Source: Nigrospora sphaerica
Taxonomy: Eukaryota > Ascomycota > Sordariomycetes > Amphisphaeriales > Apiosporaceae
Length of the DNA: 64,000 bases
Direction of reading: 5' to 3'
NCBI GenBank assembly: GCA_018287875.1
Contig: JAGVVL010000022.1
Span: 1 to 64,000, forward strand
Shown here: positions 46,139 to 56,110 of the stretch, piece after piece
How positions within the stretch are numbered: position 1 is the first letter of the stretch
How the letters are laid out: the number at the start of each line of letters is the position of its first letter
Made by a program: the position numbers and the translations under genes
The notes under the pieces: generated by a model
Database searches by the model: none
The model's input: the letters and a program-made list of their open reading frames with translations, nothing else
What the model was told of the DNA's origin: nothing

Positions 46139-46158
46139 CTTGTGTGTGTGTGTGTGTA
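46139..46158. repeat. (TG)n tail of LINE-B
   Basis: TTGTGTGTGTGTGTGTGT directly follows the LINE-B 3' untranslated region and an AATAAA-like GTAATAAAC. Confidence 0.75.
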
Positions 46159-47258
46159 GCGCCACGGAGGTACGCTACGCAACGCGACAGGACGTGTATC
46201 GCCAATCCAGCATACACCTTGCCCATCAGTTTTCATCCGCAAAGCTTGCTCCTAGTCTGTGGCCTGTTGCGAACACTGTAGTCGTATTAATTCGACGCGT
46301 TCGCACACTGCCATTGGGCAGCTGAACCGCCAGTCGTGGCGGGGTTCTAAAGCAGTTTAGTTCAAGGACACGCGGCCCGTACATCATAGTCATGACCAAC
46401 CAGCTGCGCCAGGGGCTGCTACGGGTACCTCGAGCAGTGAGCCATCACTAGTCTCGCTCTTCGCTGACGCCCCAGTCGACCCAGAGACGCGCGTCGCGTG
46501 CCTACCAGCCTGTTCATTCTCGAAGCCGCACGACCGTCTCGTCGTGTACTCTGGCACCCGACAGCATGGCGCCTTTGCAAACGAACCCACAAGTTTGGAG
46601 CCACTTCGCCTTACGGATATGAAGCCGTGAGCTCGCTTTCGTAGGGCCATAAGGCGCCTCGACGTCTTCCCTCTGCCGAAACCGTCTGCAGAGCCACCGT
46701 GGCCCCACCAGTGATCGACTCCTGGTCGAGCTTTCGAAGAGGACCTCTCGTTGAGCAGAATCACCACCTCCGCAGGATGTCATTGTCTTGGCGGCCTATG
46801 CATGCGTTTTCGTGCCGAGGGATAGTCTCTTATTCTGGCTATGATCAAGACACATACGGGCACCTTTTCAATGGACCGGTTCCCCTAGACCTTACTCGTA
46901 AAGCTGGGGCAGTGCCACGAATTTGTATCTCCTTAATCCGTGCTGTTATACCGGTTCTTAGGCCCCGTCGGCGTCGCCACTAAACGTCTGGTATACCTTC
47001 CCATAGTACAAAACATATGTAGGCTACTCGAGAAGTTTCCAGCTGCCTGCAGAATGGGCTTGAATAAGATAAACGCGTGGATCCTGAAATCAGATGAGCT
47101 TCGATTCGAACACAGAATATTCTGGAACCAGAGCGCTCAATATAAAAATGCCAGGCCCCCTCGAACCCTCCTTTGCAGAGAAACCCGAAGGAAGAGATGA
47201 CATTAATATACTCTAGGAACTATTGAAGGAGCGTACCCTTAGGAAAGATGACTACTTC
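46159..47258. other. intergenic, no supported gene
   Basis: Frames at 46390-46783 (reverse) and 46940-47200 (forward) lack recognisable features. The latter has a protein-like, helical composition that may be an old gene fragment. This is the 3' flank of the NLR gene. Confidence 0.4.
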
Positions 47259-50200
47259 CTATGCAAAGTGCATAATTATAACCCTTCCTGACCCATTGCC
47301 AATTGCTACCACAGAGTCTCGTACAACTGATGTGCCTGACCGGAAATCCGCAGTCAACCAGAGCAGATTGCAGCCATCCCGAGTAACCCAGCAGCGATCC
47401 TTGCTAATTCCATATCCAAGGCGATTCCCATTTGGCTGAACGTGCTCTCCCACTAGAGATGAGCCTGGGCCCGCAGTGCGCTCACTAGTCCTCTCAGCAG
47501 GCTTCCTCTCAATTGCTATAGCACCAACGTCAGTTAGAAGTGACAGGCCGTCCTCAGCAAAATACAGGTTCTCCAAAGCGGTGCCAACCTCGACGGTTTG
47601 TAAGTATTCGGCAGTAGCAGATTCCCAGAGCTTGACCGTGTTGTCCCGCGAGGCCGACGCGACCACCTGGCCGTCGGGTGAGAAGGCCACCGAGGTAATG
47701 GGGTCGCTATGGCCCTCGAGCGTCGTCTTCTCCGCGCCCGTCTCGATGTCCCAGAGCTTGACCGTATTGTCCCACGAGGCCGACGCGACCACCTGGCTGT
47801 CGGGCGAGAAGGCCACCAAGCTAACCCAGCGGCTATGGCCCTCGAGCGTCGTCTTCTCCGTGCCCGTCTCGATGTCCCAGAGCTTGACGGTGCTGTCTTT
47901 CGAGGCCGACGCGACCACCTGGCCGTCGGGCGAGAAGGCCACCGAGTTAACGGGGCCGCTATGGCCCTCGAGCGTCGTCTTCTCCTCGCCCGTCTCGACG
48001 TCCCAGAGCTTGACCGTCTTGTCCCACGAGGCCGACGCGACCACCTGGCCGTCGGGCGAGAAGGCCACCGAGCTAACCCAACGGCTATGGCCCTCAAGCA
48101 TTTGAAGACATGCACTCCAAGTTTCATCGACCATGGGGAACACGGTCAACAACGATTGGTTTCTCCCCTGGTATTGCCTCCGTGTTATGCTTGCGAAAGG
48201 ACTGAATATCAGTGCGGAGGTATACACCTGAAGCGGGTACTTTTCGATTCCCCATTTGTGGAATTGGAGAAATCGACTTGCATCCAGAACCCTATTCGCT
48301 AGAGGAGCCGTGGAATGGGTTGACTTCTATCATGTTAGCTATGCCACTGCTAGTAGAGGAAGGAACTTACCTTGAGGAGATTATGCATTTCGAGCATTGC
48401 GGCCACTCCTTGCGGCATGGCTTTCAGAAGGCTAAGTGCTTCGAGCCACCGGAGGAAGTGAGTGTGGAAAAAGTCGTCAACTGTGCCACCTTCCTGGAGG
48501 TCACTGATGGCTGGTTTCGTACGGCAACACTGGAGCAGATGGTGAACCCAATATACACATGAGTACCGAACAGGGCTCAGTGGATCCGGGTCTGGTGTCT
48601 TGACCTCTTCGGCAGGGTGCCCAGGCGCGCTCAGATCGTATATGTCCTCCCGTTTCAGTGTGCTCATTATGCTTCGTAGTGACCGTGAGAAGAGCGTGTA
48701 GTGAGCATCTTCTTCCCCTTCTGGGAAATCACATCGGATGCATTGTTCACAAGATAGTCCTTTGCCGATTGATGGACGAAGAAGATGGTGCGTTGTCGAA
48801 GCGACAGGAAAGACCCGCAAAGACCGATAATTTCCGATAGAGCATCGTCGTCGCCAGACGCGTCAGGAGGAATGTCGACGAACGTTTCAAGCTCATCTAA
48901 TGTGAGTGGGCGCTGTACGGTCGAAACGATTGCTAGGATGCTTTTGCAGAGCGCGGCCTCTTTTGAAGTGGTGATACGATCCATCATCTGCTTGTAAAGC
49001 GCACTGAGATCGGGTGGAAACTCTTCTGGCCTCAGCATAGTGCGAACTTGCCATCCTGGGACTTTCTCAAGTTCTTTGCAAACCAAAGCTACCCAAAGGA
49101 AGGTACCATTGGCGTACAAAGACAGGTAGCTGTTGACCGCATCCCGAATGTCGTTCTTATATCCGTTTTTCTTGGCCAACTGATCAACGCGGTGCTTGAT
49201 GTACTGCTTCACAGCTGCAGAAACAGACTTCTCGTTTAGCTCAAGGCTCAGCCACACTTTCTGCTCGGTGGTTTGGAGAGAGCGTTGAATATTCGGCCAG
49301 TTGCGGCTGGAGACAATCCACTTGAGGTTCGGGTATGCTGATGATTTTTCGACGATCAAGGCAAGGAGCCGTTCCAGATCTGTAGTGCATTCATCCAGCG
49401 CATCAATGATGAGATGCGTGATCTGGAGTTGTGGGTCCTCGAGGATGTCACCGAAGATCTTGGACAAGGCCTGCCACGCATTGGCATCTTCGAAAAGTTT
49501 CTTTCCAGCATCCTTGTACCGTTGCCATATATGCCAGATGAGACAAGGCTGAAGTTTGACGAGTAGAAAAACCAGGCCGCGTAGAACAGCAGTAGCATTG
49601 TTGATTCGCGCATCGGTAGCTCGACAGAAGAAGTACGCGACGTTTGAGGATATAGGATTCGGCTTCTCCAGCTCCTCAATTATGCCACACAGGAGCATTG
49701 TCTTGCCCTTGCCGGGGTCGCCCTTGATCCAGAGTAATTGGCTCTGTTGGAAACCCTGCCATCGTTTGAACTCGTCACTATCCAAGACCCAGCGAAAGGC
49801 GTCTTGAAGGAGGCCACCCTTATCTGCCTTGATGTGGGTTTTGTCGTCGCGCGGATCGGTTATATGAAGAGATCGGAGGCACTCATCAACATTGTTCTGG
49901 TCAATCCTTTGTAGGAGGTTGGCTTGGTCCTGATTGACATCAACTAGCTCTTGGATCTTGGAAAAACACCATCAAGTTTTGTGCGCATCGCATCCGCATC
50001 TCTGGCAATTTCCTTCAGTTTTAGTAGACTGTCTGCAGACATGTTTCGTTCGGCGTCGGAGATGATCTCTGCGTCGGCCGCCTTAATGCGCTGTACCATG
50101 CCTCGCCAGTCATCATAGTCGACGGCTCCTCGCAGGTAGTTCTTCATCCGCCCGCGGTAGAAACGAAGACAGCTCCGCATCTGAAAGTCGATGATCTGCT

Positions 50201-51122
50201 TGTACAATTCTGTTACAAGGGCAGTGAAATGGTCCTTCTTCGCAGGGTCCATGTCCTCCGGGAAGAGCGATCGCTCCATCGCAGCATAATATCGCATTCG
50301 CAGCGTGACGTACGTCAGCCCCTCGTTGTTCGCAGCTTCGGCATCGACGGGATTCTTTAGGAGGGGCAGGATCAGAGAAACCCCGGCCATGACGATCGAT
50401 GCATACGGCACATCCTTGACGGCTTCTTTAGTGAGCTGCTCAGCCCATGTGGCAGCACCAGCAGCCTTGGCCACGGCTTCATCCCAGTTGATTGTATGAC
50501 CAAATACGGTCGTGCGCAGTGTCTTGTCTTCCATGTGCTGGAGACCTATTTCGATGATCTGCTTCAGCTTTTGCTGGCGTGCTGCTGGATCATCGTGGGG
50601 AATCAGGTTGGGAACCAAAGCGGCGTTCTGTTCTTTATTCGCGGACTGAATGGCCTGGGGATTGGCTGTGGCTGAATTAGCGATGAGAATAATATGATAA
50701 CTTGCAAGCGTACGGTTGAGTGCCCGAGACAGGAGGTTTTCATACTCGGAGACGAGCTCCCCCTTCTCTTCGGCTAGAGCATCAAACGCCCTGTCCCATA
50801 AAGAAGGCTCTTTGGTTGTCTCGTCTCGGACCTTTAGATCGCCACGGGCGCTGGATTCCAAACCCGTTTCGTCGACCATGGCAGGCGTACTGACACGAGA
50901 ACCTGTAAGTGACGTTGCGCTCGGGGTTTCGGCGGTGGAAAGAGCATCTTCAAGGTTAATACCACCTATTAGTCATTGATACGTAACCGAAATGATGGGC
51001 TCCTAGATACTACTTCGCATAGAAGACGACGAGCCCCGGTGAGTCACACCGTCCTTATCCTTATCCGGGGCTTTCTTGGGGTGAAGCCATCCTCGGCATT
51101 TCTTCCACACTCTTTTGGCCAT
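47259..51122 (-). CDS. NLR: NWD N-terminal domain, NACHT NTPase, WD40 repeats
   Basis: This gene encodes a STAND-class NTPase of about 1256 residues. Exon 1 starts at ATG 51122 (MAKRVWKKCRGWLHP). Intron 1 is 51010-50966. Exon 2 carries the NWD NACHT-NTPase N-terminal domain (about residues 70-370), then NACHT with Walker A GDPGKGKT (near 450), Walker B THLIIDALDEC, and the following helical region to SRSLRSIMSTL and the SCVYWVHHL and WLEALSLL blocks. Intron 2 is 48370-48327 (GTAAGT, GCTAAC, ATAG). Exon 3 carries four WD40 repeats (about residues 975-1145) and ends at 47259. Two single-base frame breaks occur, at the A5 run 49962-49966 and the A3 run 48726-48728 (forward strand). In each, one extra base would keep the frame. 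Such proteins are intracellular sensors in fungal heterokaryon incompatibility and immunity. The ligand is unknown. Confidence 0.85.
47600..48104 (-). repeat. four near-identical 126-bp WD40-coding repeats
   Basis: Each unit encodes LEGHSxxVxSVAFSPDGQVV, then ASASxDxTVKLWDxETGxE. The first three units are nearly identical at DNA level; the fourth diverges after TVKLW. The variable residues are RW/GP/RW/DP after GHS, S/N/S/T two positions on, W/K/W/R before the Asp, K/S/N/N after it, and E/T/A late in the blade. Because the unit is a multiple of three and stop-free, other frames are open too; these are shadows. Confidence 0.93.
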
Positions 51123-53150
51123 GGAGTCCAGTAAACACGACGTGTTGCGCGAACGATGTGACGATAGGGTTTGTTCTGATGGAATGAACAGGCTAATGTC
51201 GGTTCGCAGAGAAGGGCTGGAAATAAGAGCGTCAGCAATGCATGCAGAAGGCCGACGCGCGAGGAACTGGTTTTCGTACGAACCGAGTAGGGGCAGCAAG
51301 GAAAGCTGTCTCTTGATCGTAGGAGAGGCGGGTCGAGTCTTCGTACTCTGGCCGCGGTACAGGTTCCTACGATGACGAGGCGCTCGTGCGGTCGGGACCA
51401 CGAAGGGTGAAGAGGAAAACCGACCACGGTGTGTTTAGCTTAGGCGCGAAGATGTGCCGTGTAGCCGCCAGCCTTGTACGGGTTTTGTTCCGTCTGTGGG
51501 CAGGCCTATGATTGGACAGCAGAGAGCTATTTCGCGAGGGCTTCCTAAGCACGGCGGCTATACGCCCCGCCGCCCCGCCTCCGAGATGAGCTGTCCTACT
51601 TCGTACAGGAGATCACGGAGTCAGCGGACGGGAATCGGCGTGACATACAGACTGGGTCTGCTTCCCAAGCTCACCTGCTCAGACCTCGACTTCCATGTCC
51701 TTGGTACTAAACGCACAATGATGGACACTGAACAGTGGATGCTGGTGGGTCACTTACAATAGCAGGCAGCGGGGGCAAAGGTAGCTTCGTGGCGGTCTCG
51801 GGCCGTTCCTTGTGTTAGAGCGAAACCTTGTCGAAGACGGCCACCCCCGTAGTCTGTGCGCCCTAGCGCCGGGTAGAGATGGCTTCGGCGTTCGCCCTAT
51901 CGCACGCGATGGACGAGTCTTGCTGTTCTCTACACGCTACCGGGTAAGACAAAGCCTCGCGTGTGCAGTTTAGTTGCAGAAATAGTTCAGCTTCCAGAAC
52001 CATTGAGCGCCATGCATCTGGCCATAGCCTTCCGTGTGTTTGTCTACAGCCTTGTGCACAAAGGGATGCTACGCTCTGTCTCTCCGGGAAAGCCATGTCC
52101 CCATTCGAAATACAGTGCGGGTGTAGACAGCGGCGGGGCGGTGCGGCAGAAGCCATTCCGTTGTAACGTCGACCTGCCTTCGCGGCAGTTTCCGCCTTAC
52201 GATAAGGTGCCCCGATCCTAGGGATTCCGTTCCTGCAGGCGTGGCGTTCCGATGGGCTTTCCCCCCCTCCAGGTCACTTCACGGTGGCTAGGTGTGCCAT
52301 GCCATGCCTGGGCCCTCCCTTTGACTGCTGCTGTGCCAAGCAGTCAAGCAAACCGACACCGTGTGGCGACACATTACGGCATGTTGGGGACAAACAGCAC
52401 GTTGAGAGTTTCGAGCCGGGCTTGAGATCGGTCATGGTATGCATCGAGGCGGGGCAGCTGGGCCTGTTCTACGAGGGTTCGGGCCCCCGCCCACCTACAG
52501 CTGCTGGTACCCCACTGCAAAAACGCGCTAAACAGTCGCGTCGACCGCGACCTGCCAGTGTCTTGCCGCCAGGCGCCTGCCCCGAGGACGAGCAAGCACC
52601 CGTCGTGCAGCAGCCTCCAGCGGCACTGTGCCGCCGCGTACTCGTTCGCCCGACTGAGCTAGCGTTTCCAGTGGTTCGTGTCGCCAGGGAATTCTTCATA
52701 GGGTACCGTTCCACCTTCCTTCGCGGCTCTATGGCCGTGACGTCGTGGCTAGCCGTGGCGTTTCCGGCTTCTGCCACGCTGCTTCGGTGACCCATATCTC
52801 AGACAAGGCTCGGAACGAAGAGACCACCAACAAGTTATCTTTTGGGCGTAGCTTAGCTTGGCCACGCTTGGTGCCGTCTGGCCTGCAGGGTCCTGGCATC
52901 ACGCACCGAGCGTTGCAGCCTCGCATCCGTCGCAAACTGTTGGTATCACGTCACAAGGAGGTGAGAGGCCGGCCTGCCCGGACCGTAGGAGCACTATGGC
53001 AATGCAGAGCAATGAAACGCAGGGGCGGCGCCGTGTCGGCCGCATGCCTAAGCATTCGAGGATAGCATCAGTCTGCGTGCTGTTTCCAACTGCCGTACGG
53101 CCGCGCAGACATGAGCCCTCCGCGGTGAAGACATCCTCACAGAAGGCAAG
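51123..53150. other. no supported gene
   Basis: The NLR 5' flank (51123-51430) has an open frame continuous with exon 1 but no better start. The remainder has overlapping GC-rich frames without recognisable domains. Confidence 0.45.
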
Positions 53151-53159
53151 AGGGCCGCA

Positions 53160-53775
53160 TGCCGAATCGTACGCCATGGCAATGCCCCCCTTGCCAGAGG
53201 AGCGATGCCACGAGAAACCCAAATCAATCCGTTGCGCCAGCACGCCCAGCCTCGTCAGGAGAAGGTCTTCTACGATGGGGACCCACTTCCCGACGTCGGT
53301 CGTGTCCTCGTTGGTACTGTGGGGGGCGTCCACCTGCTGTCGGATCACATCCATCCGCTGGCGAATGCCTGGCCACTGGAGAATATGCTCCCGCGCCCCA
53401 AGGTCTGGTCTCGCCGGACCCGGAAGACGCAGTAGATTGTGCCGGAAGGAAAGAAGATGCTCTACCCGGGATGCAGGATCCAGTAGCGCCATAGCTGCCC
53501 CTCACCGTACTGCTCCGTGTTCCTCCACGCGGCGCGTTAGTCGTCCGTCGGACGCGACATCCATGCGAACCCAAACAGGCCTGCCTGGATTGTGATCCAC
53601 GTCGCCAGGCCGTGGCTTTCTGTGTGCACCGGGGTACAGTGGCCGCCTTCGGACAGGAGCGCCCAGTGCTCAATCTCGTGCCATTCCGCCCACGCGGCGC
53701 AACTTGCTACGACCCTCTTGGCCCTATGCCCAGGCAGCACTTTGCCGCGTTTTCGGGCTAAAGCTGGCAGTCCCG
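53160..53775 (-). pseudogene. JmjC-like domain protein remnant
   Basis: The reverse strand reads HWALLSEGGHCTPVHTESHG, then LATWITIQAGLFGFAWMSRP, a TAA (53539-53537), WRYWILHPG, a TAG (53465-53463), SIFFPSGTIYCVFRVRRD, and after a frame change HILQWPGIRQRMDVIRQQVD and TNED. The arrangement matches fungal JmjC-like (cupin-fold, Fe/2-oxoglutarate) proteins: an HTxSHG iron site, a PGQ.IFFPSGT.H strand, and a GGH.LQW.GI block. The TAG is where Gln is usual, and the distal His is Tyr here; both fit C-to-T change. The stops and the frame break show it is inactive. Confidence 0.7.
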
Positions 53776-53946
53776 TCCCGTGACGATGTCGGGTAGAGTA
53801 GAAGGCAGTGGACAACGGCAGTCAAGAACATTCCATGGATCGTCGGGCTCTTGCTCAGAAAGAAACCGCTCGCGGACCTCTTGTATAGTGCGGGACTCGT
53901 ACGAGTGCCGGTTCCTATCTAGAGAAGGGATCTGAACAGAGACTCT

Positions 53947-54333
53947 CTAGCTGTTGCCCTCCATCCGCTTGAAGATCTCCGGAATCGGCCGGGCTGGGTT
54001 TGTCCACTGAAAGTGTTGCTGCCGTTCCGTGATGACGGACACATCAGGCCAGGCCAGATATGCCTCGTCTGCCCCCCAGTCATATCCACGATCTGCACCG
54101 GGAGCATATCCCAGGCCCATGCGAACATCCAAATCCGGTACAGGACGGGAGGTCTGCTGTCGTTTGGGCATATGGAAGGGCGAGGGATCTGCCGGAAGCG
54201 AGGCCGCGCGTTGTCTCTTGACAGGCATCTTGGAGGCCCCTCTCGATGCTGGGTCCTTCGCCGGCGGGCCCACCATTGAATTGTTCGCTACCGCGATTGG
54301 CAGCCGGCTAGCAAGTGTTTTCAGCCGTTCCAT
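53947..54333 (-). CDS. hypothetical ORF, possible gene fragment
   Basis: The 128-codon reverse frame is basic at the N-terminus (KMPVKRQRAASLPADPS, KRQQTSRPVPD) and ends WTNPARPIPEIFKRMEG. It reads as a plausible protein end but has no identified domain. It may be the C-terminal piece of a decayed gene that also includes the frame at 54803-55063. Confidence 0.3.
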   Translation of the reverse strand: MERLKTLASRLPIAVANNSMVGPPAKDPASRGASKMPVKRQRAASLPADPSPFHMPKRQQTSRPVPDLDVRMGLGYAPGADRGYDWGADEAYLAWPDVSVITERQQHFQWTNPARPIPEIFKRMEGNS

Positions 54334-54802
54334 GTCTAGTCCGCACTTCGCGGAGGACGTAGCAGGGCCATGTTGCGCACCGCTCGAGCGTCGGGTTGTC
54401 CCGTACGCCCTGCGTCGCCAGTGGGAGAGCGATGGCGAATCAGGTAGCGTTTGCGACCCTCGTAATCATATATGGTCTTCCTTGGCCGCTTCACGAAGGC
54501 TCCCCCGTAGCGGAGTCCTGGAAGCTGTTGCACCGCTCAGGCTAGGAGTGGTGTCACGATTTGTGTCTTGGCCGTCTCTCTTGACAGTGGGGTCACCTGG
54601 CACACTGGTTCGATCCGTCTCGGGAGTCCCTTGGGAGAACCCGAGTTCGGAGTGCTTGCAGTACCAGCTCTGTCGGGGTCGATGCGTCCGTGGCATCCGT
54701 GCCGCTCCTTCTTGGCTCGCCTGCGGCCTCAATGCTTGGCCTCGCATGGGAGGGATGCGTCATATGAACACCAAGGTCCTGCGCGCCCGCGACGAGGTCT
54801 TG

Positions 54803-55063
54803 CTAGGAGCCAGTCACAGCTTGGTCTTCCTGGACAAGCAACCAATACTGGTCGAAGCCGTAGCCATCCGGTAGTTGCTCTGCACTTAGCGCCACGAACG
54901 GTAATGACACATCATCAGGGTCCTTGTCCTTCACGTAAGGGCCGTTACTTATGCAGGACTTCGCCTTGATCAGATCCGTCGGTTCGAGTGGATGTATGAA
55001 CTTGTGTCGGCCCTTTTGCGCTAGTTGTATGCGCCGGCGCGCAAGTTGTTGAAATCGGGGCAA
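54803..55063 (-). CDS. hypothetical ORF fragment
   Basis: The 86-codon frame contains SNGPYVKDKDPDDVSLPFVA and LSAEQLPDGYGFDQYWLLV, which look like conserved protein blocks of a repeated fungal family that I cannot name. It is isolated by a stop on each side, so it is probably a fragment. Confidence 0.35.
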   Translation of the reverse strand: MPRFQQLARRRIQLAQKGRHKFIHPLEPTDLIKAKSCISNGPYVKDKDPDDVSLPFVALSAEQLPDGYGFDQYWLLVQEDQAVTGS

Positions 55064-55075
55064 GGCGTCCGTCGC

Positions 55076-55519
55076 CTATTTCTGATGTTTCGTTGCCGCG
55101 CCGGCGAGTTGTATCGTAAACTGAATACCCCTCTCTGCGACGGAACAGTGCTGAATGAAGTTCTCGCCCCAGGACCCCGCTACCTTCTTTAACTCTTTCG
55201 TAAGTCGAACTTGACTCCTCTGCCCGGAGGCCGCAGTCCTTATGAACTGGTGCCATTTTATATCCGGTTTCGCAGATTCCTTATAGGTAGTAAACTTAGC
55301 GAACTCTGGCAGGTAGTATGTAAACTCGATCTGTACCAGGTTTTCCTTGGTGTACAGCTCATCGCGCTTGCATATACATAACGCGTATTTCTCGTTCTCA
55401 CTTTCATATAGGTCAAGGTCCTTAATAAACTGCTTCCACTTGGCTGCTTTCGAGTTTCCTGACACAAGAAGAACGTTGCTGTACCCTGTGCCATGAGGAA
55501 AGTCTGGTCTTACGTTCAT
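55076..55519 (-). CDS. hypothetical protein, 147 residues
   Basis: This is an ATG-started frame with balanced composition and lower GC than its surroundings. It has VLLVSGNSKAAKWKQFIKDL, YALCICKRDEL, VQIEFTYYLPEFAKF and a basic C-terminal part (VRLTKELKKVAGSWGENF). It looks like a genuine mixed alpha/beta protein. No signal peptide or known motif is recognised. The next frame downstream starts 13 bases beyond its stop. Confidence 0.5.
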   Translation of the reverse strand: MNVRPDFPHGTGYSNVLLVSGNSKAAKWKQFIKDLDLYESENEKYALCICKRDELYTKENLVQIEFTYYLPEFAKFTTYKESAKPDIKWHQFIRTAASGQRSQVRLTKELKKVAGSWGENFIQHCSVAERGIQFTIQLAGAATKHQK

Positions 55520-56110
55520 CGCAGCGCTTTCAGAGAACGGTCGTTCAGAAAGAGGGTCGTAAGCGAAGGGATGTTGTTACAATAAGGTCGATGACGGAGG
55601 TATGGACACACTAGCCCTTTAAGGCAGTTATACAGGTGTATAAGTGCTCCATAGCAGGGAATGATTAACACGGATCCGCTATTATTTTTATTACTGGCGT
55701 GCCTCTACTCACAGTCCAACACCAAGATTTTGGCTTACTCGGAACGATACCACTATACAGCGAAAATACCTGAGACACGACCAATCTAAACGATAGATGA
55801 ATAGTCGCCGCAGTTGAGACCACAGGAGGGCACTGCATTGTCGATGAATCGACGCATAGATCGTGGTATCTTGCTTGCAGGGAAGGATCGGGCTGTTGCC
55901 GCTTCGAGAGGCGTGCCACCCGTTGGGCCACATCAGCCTTGGCGGGATGATCCGGTCGGCAATGCTGGCGACGGCGACAACGTGGCCGAGGGTCGTATCA
56001 CGAGGATGAGTATCACGACTGACGCCACGGGCGCGAGCACAGCGGGCATAATATGAGGGCATGCAAGTGCGCAGACACAGGAAATGGAACTCATTGTCCG
56101 CCGACCGCCT
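55520..56110. other. intergenic
   Basis: AT-richer sequence with a possible TATA (TATACACCTGTATAAC on the reverse strand near 55630). No gene is supported. Confidence 0.4.

Larger units (their letters stand above)
43640..46158 (+). mobile_element. LINE-B, second Tad-like LINE, 5'-truncated
   Basis: The forward strand encodes a reverse transcriptase that begins in the middle of the domain (LPTLGKVLESVVAERLSYV), has an FVDD active site, a connection region and a degenerate RNase H with a C-terminal CxC..H/C cluster. It is a different lineage from LINE-A. A 3' untranslated region of about 320 bp ends in (TG)n at 46139-46158. Head-to-head contact with LINE-A at about 43640 leaves both elements lacking their 5' ends. 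Confidence 0.9.

Noticed and set aside
47476..48302. Long forward-strand frames of about 200 codons opposite the NLR
   Set aside because: They are antisense readings of the stop-free WD40 repeats; the repeat length is a multiple of three, so several frames stay open together.
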